From: an uncultured Marinosulfonomonas sp.
GTDB taxonomy: Bacteria > Pseudomonadota > Alphaproteobacteria > Rhodobacterales > Rhodobacteraceae
Length of the DNA stretch: 27,209 nucleotides
Reading direction: 5' to 3'
Assembly: GCA_947311455.1 (NCBI GenBank)
Contig: CAMZKY010000154.1
Coordinates: 1-27,209 of the forward strand
In this document: positions 21,152 to 27,209 of the stretch, in pieces
How the letters are laid out: every line of letters begins with the position of its first letter
Numbering within the stretch: position 1 is the stretch's first letter
Position numbers and translations under genes: made by a program
The notes under the pieces: generated by a model
The model's database searches: none
The model's input: the letters and a program-made list of their open reading frames with translations, nothing else
Told to the model about the DNA's origin: nothing

Positions 21152-21859
21152 ATGTCAGAGTGGCAAGCAAAACGATTTTGGGAAAAAACAACGGTTAAGG
21201 CAAGCGATGCCGGGTTTGCCGTGTTGCTTGATCATCGGCCACTTAGAACGCCTGCGAAATCCAAGTTTCTGGTGCCAACCGAAAAAATGGCACTGGAAAT
21301 CGCCAAAGAATGGGATGCTCAGACCGAAAACATTGATCCAATGACGATGCCCATGACGCGCACCGCGAATGCGGCGATTGACAAGGTAAAGCATCAACAT
21401 TCCGAGGTTTCCGGCCTGATTGCCGCCTATGGTGAAACGGATTTATTGTGCTATCGGGCGAATGAACCTGAGAAATTGATTGAGCGCCAGAATGCGGCGT
21501 GGGACCCATTGCTGGATTGGGCGGCTGAAAAAATGGATGCACCGTTGAACACAGGCAAGGGAATTGTATTTGTTCAACAAGATCAGAATTCACTGGATAA
21601 GTTAAAATCGCGGGTCAAAAATTTGGACGAATTTCAGCTGTCGGCATTTTATGATCTTGTTGCACTGTCAGGATCATTGATCATCGGGTTTGCTACCATT
21701 GAAAACTTTCTTCCCCCCGCGGAACTTTGGCACCGATCCCGCATTGACGAGGATTGGCAAATCGAAAAATGGGGCGAAGATGAAGAGGCGATGGAGGCGA
21801 TTCTTGTTAAGAAACAAGGATTCGAACACGCGGCAAACTTCTATTTCCTATGCAAATAA
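21152..21859 (+). CDS. ATP12-family ATPase assembly chaperone
   Basis: A 235-residue protein from the ATG at 21152 (MSEWQAKRFWEK); the frame is open to 21131 but the upstream ATG lies inside the HAD gene. It matches ATP12: AGFAVLLDHRPLRTPAKSKFLVPT, AKEWDAQTENIDPMTMPMTRTANAAID, and the segment GETDLLCYRANEPEKLIERQNAAWDPLLDW. The family, known from mitochondria and alphaproteobacteria, helps fold the F1 alpha subunit. The late ALSGSLIIGFA block and the acidic EKWGEDEEA are typical. It ends the rarA-to-atp12 unit; no clear terminator follows. Confidence 0.92.
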   Translation: MSEWQAKRFWEKTTVKASDAGFAVLLDHRPLRTPAKSKFLVPTEKMALEIAKEWDAQTENIDPMTMPMTRTANAAIDKVKHQHSEVSGLIAAYGETDLLCYRANEPEKLIERQNAAWDPLLDWAAEKMDAPLNTGKGIVFVQQDQNSLDKLKSRVKNLDEFQLSAFYDLVALSGSLIIGFATIENFLPPAELWHRSRIDEDWQIEKWGEDEEAMEAILVKKQGFEHAANFYFLCK

Positions 21860-21942
21860 TTCGCCTAGGTTGAATATTAACTATTGCTTTTTCGATTATT
21901 TTAAAAATAGGGGGCGATATGGACATAATTGCCAAACCGCCC

Positions 21943-21972
21943 TTGACGTTTTCTTAAGAATTGGCTCAAACT
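21943..21972 (+). promoter_or_regulatory. Promoter of aapJ
   Basis: CTTGACG gives -35 TTGACG (21943-21948). The -10 is weak: CAAACT (21967-21972) after an 18-base spacer. A transcription start near 21979 gives a leader of about 95 bases. The preceding bases up to the end of the ATP12 gene are AT-rich. Confidence 0.48.
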
Positions 21973-21981
21973 AGCCTCTGT

Positions 21982-22001
21982 TGGGGAGGATTGTTTCCCC
22001 A
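21982..22001 (+). other. Hairpin at the start of the aapJ leader
   Basis: TGGGGA (21982-21987) pairs with TCCCCA (21996-22001), and two G-U pairs extend the stem to a 4-base ATTG loop. It lies at the expected 5' end of the aapJ mRNA and might stabilise it. Confidence 0.4.
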
Positions 22002-22072
22002 CCGTTTCGCTCTCGGCCCTAACCGGTCGACAAACCGTTCATTTTTGGACGGACTATCAGGAAGAGGTAAAA

Positions 22073-23089
22073 ATGAAAAAAACCGTATTTTTAGGTGCTC
22101 TAACAGTTGCAGGTCTTGTGGCCGGCGCCGCTGCAGCAAGCACACTTGACGATGTTAAAGCGCGTGGCAAGTTGAACTGTGGTGTTTCCACAGGTCTTGT
22201 TGGTTTTGCATCACCAGACGCAAATGGCCGTTGGGAAGGTTACGACGTGGCTGTATGTCGTGCTGTTGCTGCTGCTGTTTTAGGCGACAAAGACGCTGTT
22301 GAGTTTGTTCCACTAAGCTCAAAAACGCGCTTTACTGCGCTAAACTCTGGCGAAGTGGACATGCTTGCCCGTAACACAACATGGACTTTGTCCCGTGACG
22401 TTGACCTGAAAATGGAATTCGTTGGTGTTAACTATTATGATGGCCAAGGCTTCATGGTTCCAAAATCTTTGGGTGTTACATCCGCTAAAGATTTGGACGG
22501 CGCGACAATCTGTGTTCAAGTAGGCACAACAACAGAGCTGAACCTTGCTGACTATTTCCGTGCAAACAACATCAGCTATGAGCCGGTTCCAGTTGAGAAC
22601 AACGCTGAATCACAACAGCAGTACCTATCAGGTGCTTGTGACACACTGACAACTGACCGCTCTGCACTTGCTGCAACTCGTGCCGCATTTGAAAAGCCAG
22701 ACGATCACGTGGTTCTACCTGAAATCGTTTCCAAAGAGCCTCTGGGCCCATTGGTTCGTCACGGTGACAATGCTTGGGGCGATATCGTTCGCTGGACACT
22801 GAACGCTCTGATTTCTGCAGAAGAGTTCGGCATCACAGCTGCAAATGCTGACGAGCTGGCTAAAGGCACTGGCAACCCCGAAATCAACCGTATCCTTGGT
22901 ACGGAAGGCACTTTGGGTGAAATGCTTGGTCTAGACGCTGGTTGGGCAAAAGCCGCGATTAAAGCAAGCGGTAACTTTGGTGAAATCTTTGAGGCCAATG
23001 TTGGCGAAAGCACACCAATTGGCCTATCTCGTGGCCTGAACGCATTGTGGACAGATGGTGGTTTGATTTACTCACCTCCTTTCCGCTAG
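22073..23089 (+). CDS. aapJ: General L-amino acid ABC transporter, periplasmic binding protein
   Basis: A 338-residue secreted protein. The signal peptide MKKTVFLGALTVAGLVAGAA ends near residues 20-22, before STLDDVKARGKL. The domain is an AapJ/BztA-type solute-binding protein: NCGVSTGLVGFA, YDVAVCRAVAAAVLGD, LARNTTWTLSRD and QQQYLSGACDTLTTDRSALAA are familiar. In Rhizobium (Aap) and Rhodobacter (Bzt) these systems take up a broad range of L-amino acids, notably glutamate, glutamine, aspartate and asparagine. GAAGAGG precedes the start. A terminator separates it from the permease genes. Confidence 0.94.
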   Translation: MKKTVFLGALTVAGLVAGAAAASTLDDVKARGKLNCGVSTGLVGFASPDANGRWEGYDVAVCRAVAAAVLGDKDAVEFVPLSSKTRFTALNSGEVDMLARNTTWTLSRDVDLKMEFVGVNYYDGQGFMVPKSLGVTSAKDLDGATICVQVGTTTELNLADYFRANNISYEPVPVENNAESQQQYLSGACDTLTTDRSALAATRAAFEKPDDHVVLPEIVSKEPLGPLVRHGDNAWGDIVRWTLNALISAEEFGITAANADELAKGTGNPEINRILGTEGTLGEMLGLDAGWAKAAIKASGNFGEIFEANVGESTPIGLSRGLNALWTDGGLIYSPPFR

Positions 23090-23103
23090 GATACTCACAG
23101 ATC

Positions 23104-23133
23104 AGGGCGCGATGCAAATCGCGCCCTTTTTTT
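23104..23133 (+). terminator. Intrinsic terminator between aapJ and aapQ
   Basis: AGGGCGCGAT (23104-23113) pairs perfectly with ATCGCGCCCT (23118-23127) around a GCAA tetraloop, followed by seven Ts. It would give excess aapJ mRNA over the permease and ATPase mRNA by partial termination. Confidence 0.92.
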
Positions 23134-23216
23134 ACACTAAAAAAATATAACACCTGAGCCTAGCAGGCGGATGATCCGTAAAAGCGAAATAGGCCAGGGA
23201 ACATGGGGATGTTCTG

Positions 23217-24476
23217 ATGACAACAATGACCGACCCGCCAAAAGCGTCGTTCCGTCTGTCTATGCTACTTTATGATACTCGGTATCGATCAATTACCATT
23301 CAGGTAATCGCAATGATCGCGTTGATGCTGGGTGCTCTGTGGCTGATTAACAATGTTCGGGTAAATCTGGCGCTTGCCGGGAAACCATTTGAATTTGGTT
23401 TTCTATTTGAATCATCCGGGTATGAGATTAATCAAAAGCTGATTGAGTATTCGTCGCAATCGACACACTTGCGCGCTGCGGCTGTTGGGTTGCTCAACAC
23501 TCTTTTGGTCGCGACGCTTGGTTGTATTGCAGCAACGTTTCTCGGTGTTTTTGTCGGCGTTTTGCGCCTGTCCAAAAACTGGGTCGTGTCACGTTTGGCG
23601 GCTGTATATGTCGAAACATTTAGAAACGTGCCATTGTTGCTTTGGATTTCACTTTCTGTTGTGGCGTATTCACACACTCTGCCAGAGCCAAGAGAGTTTC
23701 GGGGTGATAACCCTGCTGCGACTATGAGCATATTTGATAGTGTTGCTGTGACCAATCGGGGTGTTTATGCACCTGAAGCCCTATTTGAGAACAGCTTGGG
23801 CAAAGCCTCGGTGCTATGGGATTCATTGAACATACATCTGGATTGGGTCGCGATATTATCAGTTCTTGTTTCTGGTTTGATTGTAAGTTCTTTGATTGCG
23901 CGTCGTGCGACCAATATCCAGAATGCAACAGGTGTTCGCCCTTCAACTTGGCATATTCGCATGGCGGTGGTTATCATTCCACCAGTGATTGTCGCGCTTA
24001 TTCTGGGCTTCCATCTTGGTTACCCCGAAATGACACGGTTTAGTTTTAAGGGTGGTATGTTAATTCGTGGTTCTTTGATCGCGCTGTGGCTTGCGCTAAC
24101 GTTATATACGGCAGCTTTTATCGCCGAGATTGTGCGGGCCGGGATTATGGCTATTTCAAAAGGTCAATCCGAGGCTGCTGGAGCTCTTGGGATTCGCCCC
24201 GGAAAAATCATGAGCCTGATAGTGTTGCCACAAGCAATGCGTGTGATCGTGCCTCCGTTAATCTCGCAATATCTTAACCTTACAAAGAACTCGTCTTTGG
24301 CGGTTATCGCGGGCTACATGGATATTACTAGCACCTTGGGTGGTGTTACTATGAATCAAACCGGTCGTGAGCTGGAATCCATTCTGTTGTTGATGCTTTG
24401 CTATTTGGCAATTTCGTTGTCGATCTCATCAGTGATGAATTTCTACAACGAACGTACAAAACTGAGGGAGCGCTGA
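23217..24476 (+). CDS. aapQ: General L-amino acid ABC transporter, permease AapQ
   Basis: A 419-residue inner-membrane permease. An N-terminal helix (about 28-48) is followed by the first core helix region HLRAAAVGLLNTLLVATLGCIAATFLGVFVG, a long periplasmic loop, and then the core with the EAA loop EAAGALGIRPGKIMSLIVLPQAMRVIVPP and LTKNSSLAVIAGYMDI. The gene starts 127 bases after aapJ, behind the terminator, and ends one base before aapM. An in-frame ATG at 23226 is an alternative start. Confidence 0.94.
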   Translation: MTTMTDPPKASFRLSMLLYDTRYRSITIQVIAMIALMLGALWLINNVRVNLALAGKPFEFGFLFESSGYEINQKLIEYSSQSTHLRAAAVGLLNTLLVATLGCIAATFLGVFVGVLRLSKNWVVSRLAAVYVETFRNVPLLLWISLSVVAYSHTLPEPREFRGDNPAATMSIFDSVAVTNRGVYAPEALFENSLGKASVLWDSLNIHLDWVAILSVLVSGLIVSSLIARRATNIQNATGVRPSTWHIRMAVVIIPPVIVALILGFHLGYPEMTRFSFKGGMLIRGSLIALWLALTLYTAAFIAEIVRAGIMAISKGQSEAAGALGIRPGKIMSLIVLPQAMRVIVPPLISQYLNLTKNSSLAVIAGYMDITSTLGGVTMNQTGRELESILLLMLCYLAISLSISSVMNFYNERTKLRER

Positions 24477-24477
24477 T

Positions 24478-26445
24478 ATGTCTAACACAAGTACTCAATC
24501 CTATGTGCGCACCGAAATGCTGAGTGAAAAAGCTCCTCCGGTGAGCAACATTGGAATTATTGGCTGGATGAAGGAAAATCTTTTCTCATCCCCTTTAAAT
24601 GCACTTCTTTCGATTGTTGCGATTGCTTTGATCGTGATACTGCTTTCCTCGACTATGCCATGGATACTTGGCGGCGTTTGGAATGCGTCATCATTAACTG
24701 AATGCCGTTTGGTGATTCAGGAAACTGTGGCTCTTGTTGATGGCGAATCTGCATCCCGCGCCTGTTGGGGGGTTGTTCATGAACGGTTCTGGAATCTGAT
24801 TTACGGTTTCTATCCTGGTGATCTTTATTGGCGTCCAAACCTTGCGCTTGTGCTGTTGTTTGCATCTATCGCGCCGATTTTGTTCAATGGTCTTCCCAAG
24901 AAAATGTTGATCCTTTCGGGTGCATTCATCTTTATTGGCCCTTGGTTGCTTTGGGGCGGCCCTGTCTGGACACCGATTGTTGCCTTCCTTGGATTTGCGA
25001 TCGGGTTTGTTGTGAATAAATTCGCATCAAAAATATTTGGATCGTTGATTGGCATTATTGTTGGTGTGGTCGTCGCGTTTGTTTGGTGGTTGTTTTTGGC
25101 TGGAACTGTTAGCCAAGGCATCACACATTCAATCGCCGCAATGCGCCTACCAACTCTAGTTGAAACGCTTCAGACGACTATTCGTAATTATGAATCTGAA
25201 CTGGAAAAACTGGCAGCCATTCGTGACCCGATTGCCGTGCAGAAAAAAGCCATTCAAGCCAAGATTGATGCGGCTATAGACGCAAATGCTCCGGTTGAGG
25301 CGCAACTTGCGAAGTTACGGAAACAACTTGAGGCGCTCGGTAAAAAAACGGATGATGATGTTGATCAGATTGTCGAGCAGAAAAAAATCATTCTAGACTC
25401 GATTGCTGCCCTCATGGATAAAAAAGAACCCGTCGCGGCGTTGATTGCTGAAAAGATGCCAATTCATCTGGCTTTGTTGGATGCGTCTGGAAACTATAAC
25501 CGTATGGACGAAAAGCGTAGAGATAGTGAAAAACGCTTGGAGTTGGTATTGGCGCTGGAAGGTAATCAAGCCAAAGTTTCTGATTTAGCCAAAAGTGTTT
25601 CAGAGCAAAAGGCTGCGCTACCGGCTACGGTTTCTTCTTTTGGCAGCATGAACGAAGTGACGGATGAAGTGGCGAAAACCATTCCATCCGAAGATATCGC
25701 CTTGCTAAAGAAGTATCTTAATACCAAGGACAAACTAATCCGCGAAGGCGGTGTTATTGATCGTCTTTATGACGATATTGGTTTGGTTGGTCTTGAGCCT
25801 GTTCAAAGCCGTGATTTCGGTGGCTTTATGCTGGCAATCCTGTTGGGCATAACAGGTATCGTCCTGTCGTTCCCGCTGGGTATTGTTCTGGCGCTTGGTC
25901 GGTTGTCTGATCTGGTGATTATCAAATCCATCAGTGTCGGATTTATCGAATTCATTCGAGGTGTACCTTTGATTACACTGTTGTTTGTGGCGTCGGCTTT
26001 GTTGAATTTCTTCCTTCCTAAAGGGACGGAATTTGACATTATGCTTCGGGTTATGATCATGATCACCATCTTTGCCGCGGCATATATGGCCGAGGTTATT
26101 CGTGGTGGTCTGGCTGCATTGCCCAAAGGTCAATACGAAGCTGCAGATGCGCTTGGCCTGGACTATTGGCAAGCACAGCGCTTGATCATTATGCCGCAAG
26201 CCCTGAAGATCTCGATCCCGGGTATCGTTTCAACCTTTATCGGGTTGTTCAAGGATACAACGCTTGTGTCGGTCATTGCGATGTCCGATCCAATCCAGTG
26301 GGTGAAGTACATTCAATCCAAATCCGAATGGAATGGCGTAATTTGGGAGCTATACGGCTTTGTTGCCTTTGTTTTCTTCCTGTTCTGCTTCTCCATGTCC
26401 CGCTATTCCATGTATCTGGAGCGCAAGCTTCAGACTGGTCATTAA
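24478..26445 (+). CDS. aapM: General L-amino acid ABC transporter, permease AapM with a large coiled-coil-like insertion
   Basis: A 655-residue permease, far longer than the roughly 380-430 residues I expect for AapM/BztC. Residues 1-210 hold the family N-terminus: GWMKENLFSS, a first helix (about 41-62), a loop with Cys76 and Cys96, and four more hydrophobic segments to about 209. Residues 440-655 are the normal core: EPVQSRDFGGFML, VGFIEFIRGVPLITLLFVAS, the EAA loop EAADALGLDYWQAQRLIIMPQALKISIPG and GLFKDTTLVSVI. Between them, about 225-440, is a Lys/Glu/Ala-rich stretch without hydrophobic helices or cysteines that looks coiled-coil. The frame is intact. The insert lies before the first core helix, so a periplasmic position is inferred. 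Confidence 0.93.
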   Translation: MSNTSTQSYVRTEMLSEKAPPVSNIGIIGWMKENLFSSPLNALLSIVAIALIVILLSSTMPWILGGVWNASSLTECRLVIQETVALVDGESASRACWGVVHERFWNLIYGFYPGDLYWRPNLALVLLFASIAPILFNGLPKKMLILSGAFIFIGPWLLWGGPVWTPIVAFLGFAIGFVVNKFASKIFGSLIGIIVGVVVAFVWWLFLAGTVSQGITHSIAAMRLPTLVETLQTTIRNYESELEKLAAIRDPIAVQKKAIQAKIDAAIDANAPVEAQLAKLRKQLEALGKKTDDDVDQIVEQKKIILDSIAALMDKKEPVAALIAEKMPIHLALLDASGNYNRMDEKRRDSEKRLELVLALEGNQAKVSDLAKSVSEQKAALPATVSSFGSMNEVTDEVAKTIPSEDIALLKKYLNTKDKLIREGGVIDRLYDDIGLVGLEPVQSRDFGGFMLAILLGITGIVLSFPLGIVLALGRLSDLVIIKSISVGFIEFIRGVPLITLLFVASALLNFFLPKGTEFDIMLRVMIMITIFAAAYMAEVIRGGLAALPKGQYEAADALGLDYWQAQRLIIMPQALKISIPGIVSTFIGLFKDTTLVSVIAMSDPIQWVKYIQSKSEWNGVIWELYGFVAFVFFLFCFSMSRYSMYLERKLQTGH

Positions 26446-26463
26446 TTAAAAGGAGTGACGTAA

Positions 26464-27209
26464 ATGTCTGATTCCGCTTTAGCTTCTCAAATGCAAATCT
26501 CTGATGAGATCGCAATTGAAATAACAAACATGAACAAGTGGTATGGTGCATTCCATGTGCTTAAAGATATCAACCTGACGGTTAACCGTGGTGAACGGAT
26601 CGTGGTTTGTGGGCCTTCTGGCTCGGGCAAATCCACATTGATCCGCTGCATCAACCGTTTGGAAGTGCACCAGGAAGGCAGCATTATTGTTGATGGGACT
26701 GAACTATCGTCAGACCTGAAAAACATCGACAAAATCCGGTCAGAAGTGGGTATGTGTTTCCAACACTTTAACTTGTTCCCGCATCTAACCATCTTGGAAA
26801 ACTGCACGCTGGCGCCGATCTGGGTTCGTAAAACACCTCGCAAAGAAGCCGAAGAAACGGCGATGCATTTCCTTGAAAAGGTTAAGATCCCCGAGCAGGC
26901 TGACAAATATCCTGGCCAGCTTTCCGGTGGTCAGCAACAGCGTGTGGCGATTGCCCGCTCGCTTTGCATGAAGCCCCGGATCATGTTGTTTGATGAACCA
27001 ACATCGGCCCTTGACCCCGAGATGATCAAAGAGGTTCTGGACACAATGATCGAACTTGCCGAAGAAGGCATGACGATGATTTGTGTAACCCACGAAATGG
27101 GCTTTGCCCAAGCCGTGGCCAACCGCGTGATCTTTATGGATCAAGGCCAGATCGTTGAGCAAAATGAACCAAAAGAGTTCTTTAACAATCCTCAATCAGA
27201 ACGCACACA
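26464..27209 (+). CDS. aapP: General L-amino acid ABC transporter, ATP-binding protein AapP (cut by window end)
   Basis: An ABC ATPase read in frame for 248 codons to the window edge; only the last few residues should be missing. Walker A GPSGSGKST, the Q-loop CFQHFNLFPHLT, the signature LSGGQQQRVAIARSL, Walker B IMLFDEPTSALDPE and the switch histidine in VTHEMGFA are all present, as in the polar amino acid subfamily. It powers AapQ/AapM. AAAAGGAG (26447-26454) is a strong ribosome binding site. It follows aapM by 18 bases. Confidence 0.96.
   Translation, partial: MSDSALASQMQISDEIAIEITNMNKWYGAFHVLKDINLTVNRGERIVVCGPSGSGKSTLIRCINRLEVHQEGSIIVDGTELSSDLKNIDKIRSEVGMCFQHFNLFPHLTILENCTLAPIWVRKTPRKEAEETAMHFLEKVKIPEQADKYPGQLSGGQQQRVAIARSLCMKPRIMLFDEPTSALDPEMIKEVLDTMIELAEEGMTMICVTHEMGFAQAVANRVIFMDQGQIVEQNEPKEFFNNPQSERT

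Overview
The window looks like a chromosomal segment of an alphaproteobacterium, most likely Rhodobacterales (roseobacter group) with only moderate GC. The support is protein-level and contextual: the run tuf / S10 / spc / alpha ribosomal genes, adk between secY and rpsM with no rpmJ, a zinc-free S14, an ATP12-type ATPase assembly chaperone, and an AapJQMP/BztABCD-type amino-acid ABC transporter beside rarA-crcB-rluC. The genus assignment is open. No tRNA, rRNA, insertion sequence, CRISPR or phage feature was seen.

Region 1 (1-2216): the 3' end of tuf, a strong hairpin, then rpsJ-rplC-rplD-rplW, closed by an intrinsic terminator. Region 2 (2306-3319): a Tat-exported L,D-transpeptidase and a convergent small lipoprotein gene split the S10 operon between rplW and rplB. 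Region 3 (3622-10718): rplB-rpsS-rplV-rpsC-rplP, a hairpin gap, rpmC-rpsQ, a second gap with a perfect TATAAT box, then rplN-rplX-rplE-rpsN-rpsH-rplF-rplR-rpsE-rpmD and a terminator. Region 4 (10828-12000): a DUF3461 gene with its own terminator and a DUF4202 gene with its own promoter split the spc operon between rpmD and rplO.

Region 5 (12017-14712): rplO restarts from a promoter whose -10 lies inside nested perfect inverted repeats, followed by secY and adk. Region 6 (14726-17404): rpsM-rpsK-rpoA-rplQ with its own promoter, structured leaders before rpsM, rpoA and rplQ, and a 12-bp terminator. Region 7 (17403-21859): a tiny uncertain gene on the minus strand, then a tightly packed set of rarA, crcB, an RluC-like pseudouridine synthase, a HAD phosphatase and an ATP12 chaperone. 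Region 8 (21943-27209): aapJ, an intergenic terminator, aapQ, aapM and the start of aapP (cut by the window end).

Functionally the window is mostly ribosome, RNA polymerase alpha and Sec translocon synthesis, broken into at least six transcription units by inserted genes and terminators. The most unusual protein is AapM: it is about 655 residues because a roughly 215-residue, charged, coiled-coil-like segment is inserted just before the conserved permease core, probably in the periplasm where the binding protein docks. Other points worth a second look are the nested operator-like repeats at the rplO promoter, mini-ORFs that overlap the start codons of rpmC and rplN, and mutually exclusive hairpins before rplQ.
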